A stretch of DNA of 64,000 nucleotides from Rhizophagus irregularis (GCF_026210795.1 NC_089436.1:1054001-1118000), one strand, 5' to 3'; numbered from the stretch's first letter, positions 13,092 to 25,667 are shown. Notes: generated by a model from the letters alone, not told the origin. Program-made: numbers and translations.

Positions 13092-13731
13092 TACATCCTA
13101 TTCTATATATCAGATTATTTATTAAGTGCATTTATTTAATTGATTTCAAATCAAAATTAATTTATGAAAGCAATTATCTTTTCCATTCTGTTTTATATAT
13201 TTTCCTGCGAATCCAATACAATTTATCCAATCAGTGAAGTTTTATTTTAAGTTTAACAATGAGTCATCATGGAATCATTTCGCATAAGCTAGCGTATAAA
13301 AAAAAAAAGGTACAGTCGTCATTCCTAATGCAAAAGTTTCTTGTTAGAATTTTTTTTTAAAAAAAAAGCACGTCATACAAGTCTCGATTTGTACGTTCAT
13401 ACTCTTTACAAATAAAAACTTCACCTTTCATTCATTCATTATTAACAAAGGTAACCGGAAAGAAACAATCAGGAATAAGCTTTACCTATAATTCTTAAAT
13501 TGGGAAATTTGTAAATAATAATACATATTGAGCATTATTTGAAAGTTTTGTTATTTTTCTAAAGTCTTTTTGTTTGTTTATTCTTTAAACATTTTGTAGA
13601 TACATATGACAGATATGATCGAATAGTTATTTTTGGAAACATCTTACAAGGTATTCCAAATCTTTTTCTGTTAATTTGAAGTTTTTATAAATATCTCTAA
13701 CCTTTCCCCTGAAGTATCTCACTCTTCCTAA

Positions 13732-13748
13732 TTTTTTTTTAAAAAAAA
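13732..13748 (+). promoter_or_regulatory. T9A8 tract before receptor gene
   Basis: A T-run passes directly into an A-run 22 nt before the start codon of the receptor-like gene. The same arrangement occurs before two kinase copies. A nucleosome-excluding promoter or leader role is inferred only. Confidence 0.35.
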
Positions 13749-13769
13749 TTTACTAATAGTTTTTTCATA

Positions 13770-14960
13770 ATGACAACATATTCAACGGTCGCAATCCTAT
13801 ATATTCTCCTGCAGATTCTAAGCCTTGTATTATTATCATGTCTAATGTGTACAATTTTAAAATCAAAACCATATTTTACAAAATGGACATTATTTCAAAT
13901 ATGTATAACGGCATTTGGAAGTGGTTTAACTAATCTCCCAGTAGTAGTAATCTATGGAGATGATTTAGTAAAACGAGCATATGATAACCCTTTATGTATG
14001 ATCTTACAGAAATTTTCATTATTTTTCATATATCCTTTTGAGTTCTTCAGTTGTGCCTTATCTTTCTATTTATGGTACGCATTGGTTAAAAAGGATTTAG
14101 ATATTGAAAAAAAATGTTTTCGATACGTTTCCATTATTAGTTGGGTTTATACAACGGTTTATAATGGAATTTTGTTGAAATTTGCTATTAAAGAAACTAA
14201 TTGGGGTGTTTATGCTAGTTCTTTGAATTGTAGAACTAGTAAATTAGCTGAATCTTTTTATGGATATATTATAACATCATCTATATCGGCATTTTTGGCA
14301 ATTTTAATGTCATGTAAGTTTTGATGTAAAAAATATTTTTTTTATGAATTAAATGTTTGTTCATCAATATCTAATCAATAAATAAATATTTAAAATTTTT
14401 TTTTTAGGTCATTCAGCATTTATATTATATAGACGTTGGTCTCATTTTGCTACTATTAAGAATAGAAGAACAGCGATAAGATTAGGCGAAGCTGTGCGTT
14501 CATGCGCTTGGTGTTTTGTATTTGTGATTTCATTGGCTATACCACTTGTGCCTCGAGCCATACAAAGAGAAAATGATCCAAGTAAAAACAATACTATTGC
14601 AGTAATTTCTGGTTTTGGCTCAGCTTCAGTGTAAGAAATTTTTTCGAAAATTTTTTTTTTTCTTTGCACTTAATTCTCGATTTCTAACATTTTTCTCATT
14701 TTGTAAATTTTAGTGGGACATTTTTATTTTTAATATTCGGAACGAATAATAAAGCAGCTTACTTTCTTCCATGTTATTATGCTCCACCAGATAATTTGCG
14801 ATTTACAATGCCTGATGAAGAATTACCTAGAATGCCTGATGCATGTTTAAAATCGAACGTAGATGATGAATATCGATTTAGTGATAAAGGTTCTTATAAC
14901 ACGCTATACGAAGACTATGATATAAATATTGGGAGTTCTAACAATATATGTCATATGTAA
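13770..14960 (+). CDS. Seven-transmembrane GPCR-like receptor, copy 1
   Basis: Exons 13770-14313, 14408-14630 and 14714-14960 give 337 aa with phases 1 and 2 at the two junctions. Hydrophobic segments lie near residues 6-29, 40-62, 82-106, 117-140, 163-182, 212-231 and 244-264, i.e. seven helices. Cys76 (NPLC, at the start of helix 3) and Cys154 (SLNC, in the loop before helix 5) fit the conserved GPCR disulfide. A basic loop with YRRW and KNRR lies between helices 5 and 6, as expected on the cytoplasmic side. After helix 7 come FGTN and a Pro/Asp/Glu-rich tail of about 70 residues. It is a clear paralogue of the convergent gene at 15594-16648, with the same intron positions. The ligand is unknown; a fungal GPCR of the plasma membrane is the best reading, but no named subfamily is claimed. 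Confidence 0.85.
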
Positions 14961-15593
14961 GAAAACAAACAAATATAAGTACTTTATATGTATATGTATA
15001 TATTTATATTTATAGATTCCTATAGAATTTTTTTTTTAAAAAAATAACTTTGTATATAAAAATTTATTATTATTAATTATTATTATGAAAGTTATGAAAG
15101 TTATGAAAATTTATGAATTATAAATATTGTATATACATATACACATATACGATATTATAATTTATAGTATGATTATTGGTTTTTTTTTTAAGAGCAAAAA
15201 TATAGAAAAAAAAAATTTTATTAGCGTGAAAAAAAAAATCTTTAAGAAAAAAAAAAAAAAAAAATTCTGCGAGATTGATATTTATTATTTGTTGCATCTA
15301 TTTTTTTTTTTAAAAAAAAAAAAAAAAGGAAATTTTTAATAAAAAATAATCCGAATATTTTCTAATCCCGGTCAAAAATAAATTGGAACAGTGATACTTC
15401 CTTAGTAATAACATATAAAATGATAATATAAAAAAGGTAAATACATAAATGAATGCATAAATGACATACTCCCCAAAATGATGAAATATTTGGGTCATGG
15501 GACTACATATATATTTGTTGTCTAATGTAGATCAAATTTCATAACTTTTCAAACGCATAAATTTTTTCGATATCATAATAAAAAAATTATTTC
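14961..15593. other. Convergent intergenic region, homopolymer-rich
   Basis: Shared 3' region of the two receptor genes. It holds long poly-A and poly-T runs, including a T11-A16 dyad at 15301-15327. Open frames here are artefacts of the homopolymers. Confidence 0.6.
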
Positions 15594-16648
15594 TTATAAG
15601 ATGCAGATTGGTTCTTCCTGAATTCGTTGTTTGTCAGGAGGAACATAATAACAAAACGGAAGAAATATTGCTGCTCTAGTGTTTGTTCCAAAAATCAGAA
15701 ACAATATTATTCCACTATTGAAAAAAAAAAAAAGAAAATTATTTATGTATTAAAATAAATTTAAATAAAAGTTGTGCATTATAATAAAATTTTTTTTACT
15801 TACGCCGATGCTATAGTAAAAGAGCCAAATGTTATTATTGGAGAATCAACATTTTTATTAAAGAACACGATTCTTGGAATAAGATTGAGTGAAAACATAG
15901 CTGTGATCGTCACACAGCAAATTTGTAAGCGTACTGCGTGTCCCAATCTAATCGCGGTTGTTCTATTCATATTATTATTAAAATTTTTCCAACGTCTGTA
16001 TAGTATAACCGAAGAATGACCTAAACATGAGAAGAATAATAAATTAAAATTACGTTTTTTTCTGCAAAAAAAAATATGACTAGATCAATTCTTACATGTC
16101 ATGATCGCCACGATAAAAGTTATCATTGAAGTTGGTATTACATAAGCATAAAAACTAACCAAATTAATTGACCAATCAGTTGCCTTACAATTTAAAGGAG
16201 AAACTTTAACTCCCCAATTTTTTTGTTTACTTGAACGAGATATCTCAATAATATTGAAAATAATAGTGTATAACCAAATCGCACCAGAAACGTACCAAAA
16301 ACATTTTTTTTCGATATCGAGTCTATGTGTAACTAACACGTGCCACAAATAAAATGTTATTACTAAGGAAAATAATTCTAAAGGATATATTGTATTATTT
16401 GAAATTTTATTTGATATAATACAAAGTGGAGAATCAAATGCCCGATCAACTAATTCATTACCATACATAATTATTGGTGGTAAGGCAGAAAATCCATTAC
16501 CAAATGCAGAAATAAAAAGTTGAAACAAAGTCCACTTTGCAAAATGAGATTTTGATTTAAACAATAAAAAGATTAATATGGTTAATAATAATAAACTTAT
16601 TAATTGCAATATAATGTAAAATATTATGATAGGTGAATATTTTGGCAT
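15594..16648 (-). CDS. Seven-transmembrane GPCR-like receptor, copy 2
   Basis: Exons 16096-16648, 15804-16020 and 15594-15714 give 296 aa. Splice phases are identical to those of copy 1, and residues match throughout (KWTLFQ, YGNELVDRAF, DIEKKCF, KNWGVK, RRW, TAIRLG, LIFGTN, FLPFCYYVPPD). The SPLC and PLNC cysteines that could form the helix 3 to loop disulfide are kept. The main difference is the tail: it ends soon after PPDK (about 15 residues), whereas copy 1 has about 70 more acidic residues. The loss could change coupling or desensitisation; that is inference. Tail-to-tail placement suggests a local inverted duplication. Confidence 0.85.
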
Positions 16649-18053
16649 TATAAAAAATTTTTTTTTTTTTTTAATTTGTTAAAAAAAACTTCGTTTCTTC
16701 GTTTTAATGTTATGTTACATAAAAAGCCTTATATTTTAAAAAAATGAAAAAAAAATGAAGGGGGAGTTTATATTTATTTGAATCAATGAAATATGCTAAA
16801 ACTTTTAAGAGGACGTCTAAAATTTCGAGTATTTATTTATTTTAGTTTCAAATTTGATTGCTTGTTTAATATCACATTTTAATGCATAATTATTTATTGA
16901 TAAAGAACCCATAAATTTATTATGTATATATAATTGATCCTTATAACCGACCGTACCTTCTTGTAACACTATAATAATTAAAGTAATAAATAAAGCAAAC
17001 CTTACATCTTAGGAAGGGTAGTTGTCTTTCATTGCACGAAAATCTCGTTCGTAAATCGTTCTTGATAATTTTGATTTTTTCGGATTATCCGCGCTCATCC
17101 CGGGGATAAATTAAAAATTGTAGTACTACGAAAGTAATTGACCATAAAGATAAATTCAACGTACTGTACTTTAAGAACTTTAATATGAAAACTCATTGTC
17201 ATAATTATAAATCGGTTTGTAAGACATTTGTATAACAAGCAAACAATTTTGATTTTTACATTTTATCAATCAATCAAATAAATTGTCAAATGATCAAAAC
17301 AATCTATAAACAATATTTGTACTTTTTTTTGTTCGATTAATTTCTAATTTTTTTTTTATACATAAATAATAAATTTTTAGGACGGAAAATCTAAAATTAG
17401 TATGATATGCTATGATATATTAATTGGTGAATTTTTCTTACAATTTAATTTAAATATTTCCGATTCTCAAACAATTTTATTTATTATATCATATGTCATT
17501 AATTATTAATTCTGACTCACTTATTTTTTTTTATATTTTCTTTTTTGGTTTTTTTTTTAAAAAAAAAATATATTTATTTGATACTAGATAATATTCTATG
17601 ATCTTCTGTATAATGAAAATATTTAAAGGTCAGAATAAAAATTATTTATAGTTTTACCTAAATCTAAAAATATTTTTGTCATTCCAAACTTTCAAGTTTC
17701 AAGTTGTAAAAATAATAATAATTTGAATTCTTTTTTTTTCTCATTACTTATAATATCAAAGTAAAACCTTGTGCGTATACTCATTCGTATATGATTTTCT
17801 CATATTATTTACTACAATTATTGCACAAAATCTATTAATTAAAGAAGATTGTTAATAAAACTCTCGATTTGAGTAATACGGAATAAATTAAAAAAAAAAC
17901 CCCGAGATTTGATCATCATGAACATGTCGTGCATTGCGCATTGGGCTATTGGTAGATCGGAATTAATAAACAAACAATTGGAACAATTGGTAATTTGACT
18001 ACTAAAATATTACGCTAATTACTAAATTAACTAATTAGAAAAAATATAATATT
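16649..18053. other. Intergenic AT-rich stretch
   Basis: Starts with a T/A-run promoter-like segment upstream of receptor copy 2. It includes a T10-A10 dyad at 17549-17568. No gene is recognised. Confidence 0.4.
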
Positions 18054-19199
18054 CTATATAAATCTTTTCACTATAATTAAAACATTAGCTATATTAATTG
18101 GTGATTCGAATATATGCTCTTTAAATGTAAAATATTTTAATCTTTGTAAAATTCCTTCAAGATGTACAATAAAATTTCGGTATTTACGAGTGTTGTCTTG
18201 ATAGATTTGTAATGTTAAAGATGATAATTGTCTACAAGATTGATTTATAGTTATTGATAATGATTCCAACTCAGTCTCTTCATAATTTTCATATATAAAC
18301 CATAATTTCTCCAAGTTAGATCCATTTACTTCAATAATTCCTTTTAGAACCGTAAAAGGAAGTACCGAATACTCAAATTTTAAGGATTTGAGATTTTGAA
18401 AATGAATCTTCGATAGTTCTTGACATTCTTCCGGATAAATATCCCATTTGTAAAATTCCAAATTTTCTAATCTTGTACAAGCTTGCAAAATATCTAAAGA
18501 ATGAATAGTATAATTATCATTTCTATTAACAAATTTTATATTTGTTAACGAAAGAGGATAATGTTTTAATAGTGGTTTATCAAATGATGGAAAAGAATTT
18601 GTGATAATCAGATTTTTTAAATTATGTTGAATTTGTAATAATTTAGAAATTTCTTTTTGATTCTGTCTAACACATTCAATGATAAGAGTTTCAATACCAT
18701 CACAAATTTTTGAAAGTATTGTAAGATTTTCAGGAATTAAATCACTAATTTCTAAGAATTTGATTTTTTTTAAGGATATATTATTTAAGATTTCTTCGTT
18801 TAAAATTATATCAAAATTCTCATAAATACCAATATTTTCATTATATAAATCGATCGTTAAATATGATAAATATTTACTTTTTTGTAAAAGCATTTGAAAT
18901 ATTTGTTTCCCATCATGTTCATACTTAAGATATTTCCAATCTAACCTTTTTAAAAATGATGGATAATCAAAGAGAAGTTCTTCGGAATTAATGTATCTAC
19001 GATATACATCCAATAATTTCTTGGATACACAGTTTGAAGTAAACGTTCTTGCAAACTCTAATGAATATCTCCAAAGAATCACGACAACTATTCTTGCCCA
19101 ATATCGACTAACAAGTAAAATAGAATGTAAAGTTTTAATATCATCCTTATAATTTTCGAAAATATTTTGTAAAATTTCCACTGGTACACTCGATTTCAT
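18054..19199 (-). CDS. F-box protein with LRR-like C-terminal region
   Basis: Single-exon gene of 381 aa. Residues 5-45 (PVEILQNIFENYKDD ... LVSRYWARIV ... LWR) form an F-box of the Glomeromycotina type, where the usual text is L..IFE...D...L...L.V.R.W....I..LWR. The remainder carries repeated Leu/Ile-rich strands (for example LKNLIITNSFP, LENLEFYKWD, LKSLKFEYSV, LSSLTLQIY), consistent with degenerate leucine-rich repeats used to bind a target. F-box proteins link substrates to SCF ubiquitin ligases through Skp1. This family is greatly expanded in these fungi. The ATG is the only plausible start. Length is near the lower end for the family. The target is unknown. Confidence 0.88.
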   Translation of the reverse strand: MKSSVPVEILQNIFENYKDDIKTLHSILLVSRYWARIVVVILWRYSLEFARTFTSNCVSKKLLDVYRRYINSEELLFDYPSFLKRLDWKYLKYEHDGKQIFQMLLQKSKYLSYLTIDLYNENIGIYENFDIILNEEILNNISLKKIKFLEISDLIPENLTILSKICDGIETLIIECVRQNQKEISKLLQIQHNLKNLIITNSFPSFDKPLLKHYPLSLTNIKFVNRNDNYTIHSLDILQACTRLENLEFYKWDIYPEECQELSKIHFQNLKSLKFEYSVLPFTVLKGIIEVNGSNLEKLWFIYENYEETELESLSITINQSCRQLSSLTLQIYQDNTRKYRNFIVHLEGILQRLKYFTFKEHIFESPINIANVLIIVKRFI

Positions 19200-19803
19200 T
19201 ATAATATTTTGTGAAAATTTCTTTTATTATTAAATTTTATAAGGCAAATAAATAAGTAAAAAATTGAAAAGAGAAAAAGGAAAAAGAGAATGTCGTTCGG
19301 AAGAAAACCAGATACTTCCGTGAATTACCATATTTATACTTTTTTTCATTTACTAACGATTTGCCTTGATAGTTTCCATATTTAAGCAAAATCATGTGAT
19401 AATCGAATACAAAAATAAGCCTACTTTATAAATTTAACCAAATTCCGCGAAATTAGTACGCAATAGCTAATTTTATCATAACCAGTTTTTTATCAAAGTT
19501 GGTAAAATGCCTAAGTTGGTTTTAAATCAAGGTTATCGTAAAATATTAATACTATCTTTGCTGCAATGAATTTTTTTTTTTTTTTTTAAAAAAAATATAA
19601 TTCAACTAATTACTGTATATTCTTAATTTAAATAACTAGATTTAAATTCATCATATTAAAAATGTTGTTAAAAAAATGTTATTAAAAAAATGTAGGTTAT
19701 GTAACTTTTTTTTAACAATAATAAAAACATTTTCCGAAAAAGGGATTACTAATATTTGATATCCAGCTAGTGGCGCAGTGCATAGGATGGGATTTACTGC
19801 GTA
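19200..19803. other. Intergenic, 5' of F-box gene
   Basis: AT-rich; includes a T17-A8 dyad at 19571-19595. No gene is recognised. Confidence 0.4.
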
Positions 19804-19982
19804 CCCTACAAAAATGTCACGAAAAAATCACGTGACTGTTTTTGACACATGCGTCACACCCTTCCTTGTTTCCATTTTTTATAATTTTTTCGAGGTGTGA
19901 ATCCTATTTGTCACACATTATTTGTCACATAGTTAATTTTTTAATTTCTTAATGCCGGCCGTTTCGTGACATTTTTGTAAGG
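19804..19982. mobile_element. MITE, CCCTACAAAAATGTCACG family
   Basis: About 179 bp with near-perfect terminal inverted repeats of about 21 bp (ends CCCTACAAAAATGTCACG / CGTGACATTTTTGTAAGG) and a TA on each side. The TA duplication suggests a Tc1/mariner-type movement. No ORF inside, so non-autonomous. Confidence 0.8.
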
Positions 19983-20028
19983 TAGTCATAGGAATGGCGT
20001 TAAAAAAAACAAATTTTTGCGCGCAAAT

Positions 20029-20135
20029 GGATTAAAAAATTTTCAGAAAATTGATCACGTGCCTGAGTTTCTTCGGAATAAAAAACTAGAAAAATGATCA
20101 TTTATCGGAGTTTTTTCCAGAATTTTTTTATAGGG
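20029..20135. mobile_element. MITE, TATAGGG family (copy 1)
   Basis: Right end reads TTTTTTTATAGGG; the left end is decayed. The interior has ATGATCATTTATCGGAG and a GTTTCTTCGGAATAA block, both found in reverse orientation in the copy at 20854-20960. Confidence 0.7.
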
Positions 20136-20481
20136 TAAGTATATGTCTACTAGGATTATACATACGTTTATAATAAAACGTTATGAAAATTGATAAAAAA
20201 CTTTTTAAGAATTATCCTAATTTTTTAATCGAAAATTTTCGTATGTTATGATCTGATGTGGCGCAGAGATTATATTTTATTATTGCAAAGAAAAGAAACT
20301 GAAGATGCAAACGGGCCCTTCATCTATTCACAGGTTTTCGGTGAGTACCAATCAAACCATTTTTGTATACATATATATTTTTTATCCAATATTACGTGAA
20401 ATGTATTCGATTGATTTTATAGTATAATATTTATTGTATATAGTTTTTATTTAGTATTTATTTGTATAATGGCAAAAATAA

Positions 20482-20605
20482 TTAGCCGCAACGTGATCCG
20501 GACCCGGCTCAGACGTAGATCGTCGTGGAATTCCAGGGGATTTTCTGCGATTAAACCGGGTCCGGATGATCGGCAATCAGGAATTCGGCTCCGTTTTTCG
20601 GCTAA
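20482..20605. repeat. GC-rich inverted-repeat element
   Basis: Ends read TTAGCCG and CGGCTAA. Inside, ATCCGGACCCGG (20496-20507) is matched by CCGGGTCCGGAT (20556-20567), so the piece can fold into a long hairpin. Its GC content stands far above the flanks. Confidence 0.65.
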
Positions 20606-20853
20606 CTACACCATTATATTTATTATATAAATATAAAAATTGTTGATACTGTATGTCTAATTAATTATTCCATGATAGAATATTTATTGTATAGTTACAT
20701 ATCTACGAATTCTACACAATACAAAGAAAAAACAGAGAACGATAAGAATAAAGGATATATATAGTGTAGATATCCGACATCCGCGAATGAATACGGATAT
20801 CCGTGTATTATAATCTGACGATAAAATCCATTAACGTTAATATCGTCACCACA

Positions 20854-20960
20854 CCCTATAAAAAAATCTGGAAAAACTCCGATAAATGATCATTTTTCTT
20901 AGTTTTTATTCCGAAGAAACTCAGACATGTGATCATTTTTCTGAAAAATTTTTTATAGGA
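20854..20960. mobile_element. MITE, CCCTATAAAAAA family (copy 2)
   Basis: Ends CCCTATAAAAAAATCTGG and TTTTTTATAGGA. The interior matches the 20029-20135 copy in the opposite orientation, so the two form an inverted pair about 0.7 kb apart. Confidence 0.8.
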
Positions 20961-22194
20961 CTTCTTTCAAGACTCTAAAATATCTCCTACAAAATTAAGA
21001 AAAAAATAGAAAATAATTTTTCATATCGATTCACAATCTTAGATGAATTAAATATGATATTTTTTATCAAATTATTTTGTTTATACGGTAGGCAAAGTTT
21101 TTCAATTGATCTCTCGCCCGATAATTATGTATTATGCTCCGTTACAAACATGCCGTATGGTATGAAGTGAAATACTAATATTGACTAAAGAATATGATTT
21201 TGTCATGACTGTTTGGCCGCTCCAAGTCAATTCTCTGTTTAGCATAGTTACAATATCCGGATAAAAACTTTCACCTTTAAATTTTTGCCTAAATTAAATA
21301 AATTATGTGTTGATGAAAAGGGGTGGGCAAAATAATTCATGGAAATATAGCCACAGGACAAATAAGTACTATTTTCTGTTAAATTTTATTATATATCGTT
21401 TTCCAAATTCCAACCCTAAATAAGTATGACATAAAAATAAATATGAATAAATAAATAAATAAATATATAAGGATAGCACAAATAAGAGCGCTTATAGTAG
21501 AAGTTGCCTAATCCTATTGTCACTAAATTTAACTTCCCCATTTGCCAGCAGATACGGTTCACTTTTATTATAAAAGTGATTTTTTAACTGTCCTTCATCA
21601 CGTACGTCATTTTACGGATAAACGAAATTTTGTATAACGTATAATTAATAACTTACCATAATTTTATGGGAAGCGGGATAAACAAGAAAGACGAAAGGAC
21701 TGAGAGATGAAAAGAAGAGAAGTGAAAGCGAAAAGTGATAATCGAAACGGTGAATGTACATTTTAAACATTTGACCTTTTTCGACAAATTTTTAACAAGT
21801 AAAGAGGGTAAAATAAAAATTTTAAGTTATTGAGCTTTTACATTTTGTTGCGAATCTAAATTAAATTAAAGCAATATAATTGTTCATTAAATTCTCATTT
21901 TCCTTAGAATAAAAGTTTAGATTAATTCTCAAAGGTTTGTTAAAAATTCCATTAAATCTCATTTACCTATTTGATTACTAGTTATAAATTTAACCTATTT
22001 ATTCAACAATAAATGACTAACAGAATAATATATAGTACATAAATAAATATTGCATATTATGATAATTATATAGTTGGTATTTACATAAGAAAATCAAGTT
22101 GAATTACTTAATAAGATAAGAAATGTTTTTTTTATAAAAAAAAATCAAAAAAATCATTAATATTAGATCCTCCAAGTTCAATTAAATCGAGTTG
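20961..22194. other. Intergenic AT-rich stretch
   Basis: No gene or repeat recognised. Confidence 0.4.
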
Positions 22195-22300
22195 AATTGA
22201 AGTCTATTTATAGAATTTCCGCCGGTCCAATTTCTCTTAAAATTGCAATATCGCATTTTTTGCATTAGTTTGCTGTCGCTTGCAATCTAGACATATAATT
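22195..22300 (-). pseudogene. Relic of kinase N-terminal module
   Basis: Minus-strand frames read CLDCKRQQTN and then CKKCDIAILRE, with a trailing trace of the WTSGN block, matching the CxxC...CxxC start of the kinase genes in this window. Frameshifts and stops end it at once. It lies directly 3' of the orphan gene. Confidence 0.65.
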
Positions 22301-22349
22301 GAGATTCATTTTAAGTGTTAATATCATATAAGTACAAATAATAATACAT

Positions 22350-22961
22350 CTAATTGAAAAAATGATTATAACATACGTAATAAATGTCATCATACGTAAA
22401 GCATTGCCTTCGTTTTATTAAATCTCCGTAAGAATAATCCATTATTTGAAGTTGTTTTCTTTTACTGAAACCTATTTTATTAATATTGGCTATTACTCGA
22501 TCTTTAATTTGGTCAATTTCGTTTATATTGGTAGCTTGTTCAATTTGTTTCTCCCAAGTTTGATTACTTCTTTCTAATTCGTTATTTGTAATTTCCACTA
22601 TTGGACTAAGATAATTTAGTTCCATTGAGTCTTGACCATTTAAACAATCATTAATTTCTTTAATGGCAATAGTTCTTGCTTCCTGAATCGTTATCATCCC
22701 GTGGTGTTTTCTATAGTCTGTAATTAATTTGACTAATGGTTTTTTCTTAATGATATCGTCATTCGGAAAATGGTAACTATAATATGGGTTATTCTTGAAT
22801 TTATTCTCAAACTCTTGCTTCCAATTTTCTTCTAAAATTTCATGAGCTTTACTTTGTAAATTTACATTATTTAAATCGGTTTCTATTTCTCCAATAGCAT
22901 TTTTAAAAAGGGTATTTCCCGTTTGTTCAGCAACAATTTTTCTTTCAAACATATTAAACAT
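22350..22961 (-). CDS. Orphan protein, 203 aa
   Basis: I do not recognise this protein. It is soluble, charged and probably helical, with no signal peptide or membrane segment. Features: RKIVAEQTGN near the start, a central YRKHHGMITIQEARTIAIKE stretch, and a Glu/Lys/Asn-rich C-terminal part that may coil. Two in-frame ATGs (residues 1 and 4) are possible starts. Near the end, GTATGTT after codons for DDIYY looks like a splice donor and TTCAATTAG at the stop looks like an acceptor. The true protein may therefore continue in another exon, and the last eight residues are uncertain. Frame length in this AT-rich DNA makes a real gene likely. Confidence 0.55.
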   Translation of the reverse strand: MFNMFERKIVAEQTGNTLFKNAIGEIETDLNNVNLQSKAHEILEENWKQEFENKFKNNPYYSYHFPNDDIIKKKPLVKLITDYRKHHGMITIQEARTIAIKEINDCLNGQDSMELNYLSPIVEITNNELERSNQTWEKQIEQATNINEIDQIKDRVIANINKIGFSKRKQLQIMDYSYGDLIKRRQCFTYDDIYYVCYNHFFN

Positions 22962-25091
22962 ATTGAGTGAAAATTATTATTATAATAATTTAAACTGGCG
23001 CGTAACAAGATTGTTAGATTTTTTTTTGTTTGGCAGTTTAATAGATACAATGGACGTATTTATGAGGAATTTTCCGTACACAAAATCACATTATTTTGTT
23101 CACACGAGTCACGAGTCGTGATACTACAAAAACAAATTTTCAAAAAAGTAGGGGACGATCATGTAACATTTTATAAAAAGTTTATATCGCATTTAAATAA
23201 CGCACATATCTGATCTATTCTAATTAAAAATTTATCAGCGTGACCAATAGTCGGATAATAAAATAGATCTTATATTTACCCATATGCATGTGATATCCGG
23301 TATTTGCCGATTATTGTCCGGCAATGACCGACGAAATTGGCGCAGCAGTATCATGCACTTAATTTCGTCTCACACTCCTATTTGTTCAAATTATAATCAA
23401 ACATTGAAAATAAATAAATTAAAATAAAAGATGAAAAATAGATCATTGTTTGTGATAAACGTTTGATATATTTGCAACAAAAAAAAGTCAGCTGACCATG
23501 TATCTTCGTAATGGGAAAAAAGTATTTTATAAGATTATAAAGTCATGGTATTAATCAAAGCTTTTTAAAAAAGAGGTGTGCAAGATTGCTAGTATAATGC
23601 GAGAAAGGAGAAAAAAATAAAGTTGCGTAGCGTGTTATTATTTATTCTTATTTTGTATTATCTTATTCATTAAGATTTTGACAATTCTTTATTTTTTTGA
23701 GCTTTTATTAGTAAAGTACCTAAATATAAGATACCGCAAAGACTTTATATACTAAAGATACTAAAGTTTCACGGATCGTTCGATAAGAATAAAAGATATG
23801 ATCAGTAAACGTATTGAGTTACGCCACATAAACGTCAATGAAATGTTGTAATATTAGTTATATTAACCAATCACAAGAATTTTACCATGCTCGTGGTGGA
23901 ATTTGATGGATTAAAGCATCTAAAATGTAACATTAGCCTACTTATCATTAGGTTTATAAATATCATATGCACTAACACTGGGGGGCATTACGCCATAAAT
24001 TTGATAGATTATCAACATTAATGATCTTCCATTAAATTACGGATCTTCGGTCCCTGAAATTATTTTTAGGAGGCTTAACCCCCTGACTAGAACTCCTCGA
24101 TATTTCTCCTCTTCACTTACCAATTATTACCTTTTCGTTAACAGATCAACGGACAATCCGTTATCATGCCAATAATTTCCTCCCGAAAAATTCCTTTAGT
24201 AAAAGGATCATACTGTATATTAATTTATAAAAAAAAATTGTTTTTGCGATTTACTTTCAGTAACAAATAGTGACGACCAAGGAAAAATTTTGTTTTTTCT
24301 TTATTAATATTAGTAATTAACCTAAAGTTCTTTGAATAATACAGAAAGTTGTGGAGTCCGGTTGGTCAAATGAGTGGAGTACAGTCATGTGAAGTATTAC
24401 AAAAATGTAATTTGCGAACCTATTATTATGTAATATATAACAAAAAACTATTGTACTGTACGACTGTATGCCGAATACTACTATAATTGAATTGTTAATA
24501 ATACACTATAATTATAAATTGTAATAATACCTTATGTTTATTAAAGCTTGAAATGCGTTACTTCGTTCTTTAAATTGTTCTTTAAATTATTGGGCTGAAT
24601 ATTTTGCTTTTTCTTTTTTCTTCACGTTTTTAATGTCTACGGCGAATACTAACTTGCGAAGATGTATGAATGGAATATTTTGAATATAAAATATAACATA
24701 ATAAAAAAAAATTGAAATTATAATTGGATTGTAATTGCATACAACTCTTTTTAATTTTTAATTTAACAAGCTAAATAATAAAATTCTTATATTACGTACT
24801 CCGCATACTTAAAAGGTTTACATACGCACTATTGAGTACAATGTATTATTAGCGTAACGTAATCAACACCTTTTTAGCACTCAACACCTCTAACGGACTC
24901 CACAACTATTCGTCCCACCTAAGTTCTTTGGCAACAATTCCTTACTTATAGGATGTTCTACGATGAGGAAAAAAAAGATCTATTTTTATAATTAAATGAC
25001 TAAAATTTAATTTATTTTAATATGGAACTAATGAAATTGTGAGCTTTTAAAGTTTAAAAATGATGAAATGCCTAAAACGCGTTGTATCATC
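22962..25091. other. Intergenic, possible trace of kinase relic
   Basis: No gene supported. Minus-strand text QIYGVMP near 23975-24010 resembles the QIYGVIPF kinase segment but is too short to call. A GC-richer patch at 23290-23370 is unexplained. Confidence 0.3.
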
Positions 25092-25667
25092 GGTTACGGT
25101 ACATTTCGCTAAAATCCATTTCGCCGAAGCCATTTCGCCGAAGGGATGTTTCACCAAAGGGATGTTTCGTCGAAAATGCATTTTATCGGATTTCACCGAA
25201 TCGTCCATTTCGTCGGGACATTTCGCTGAAAATGGTAGTGATTAACATTTTTATAAAAAATATTCATCGCGCAATGAAAATATTTTTAGAGATCTTTCTT
25301 TTTTCCAGAATATTATCACTTTAACATTCAAGTAACTGATATTAATTGTTAAGCAATAAATAAATAACTTTATCCTCTGAAAACATTTATTCACGAGAAA
25401 AAGATTAATGTATTGTAAACGAGATAAATTTAATAAAAATATCTAATTCAAAAATTTTTCTAGAAAAGATTTCTTAATGTATTTAGTGTAAAAACAATAA
25501 AATAACCGAATTGGATAAATAATTTTTCGGCAAAATGACGAAATGTCCATTCAGGAAAATGGCTTCGACGAAATGGACGTCACTTCGACGAAATATCTCT
25601 TCGGAGAAACATCCCTTCGGCGAAATGGCTTCGGTGAAATGGATTTCGGTGAAAATTTCCGATACCC
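25092..25667. mobile_element. Fold-back MITE with CATTTCGCCGAAG arms
   Basis: About 575 bp. The left arm starts GGTTACGGTACATTTCGC and runs to about 25240; the right arm (about 25520-25667) is its diverged inverse, ending in GGAAATTTCCGATACC-like sequence. Each arm is itself built from repeated units CATTTCGCCGAAG, CATTTCACCGAA and GGATGTTTC. The middle has no transposase. A second, truncated copy lies at 36440-36712. Confidence 0.75.
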
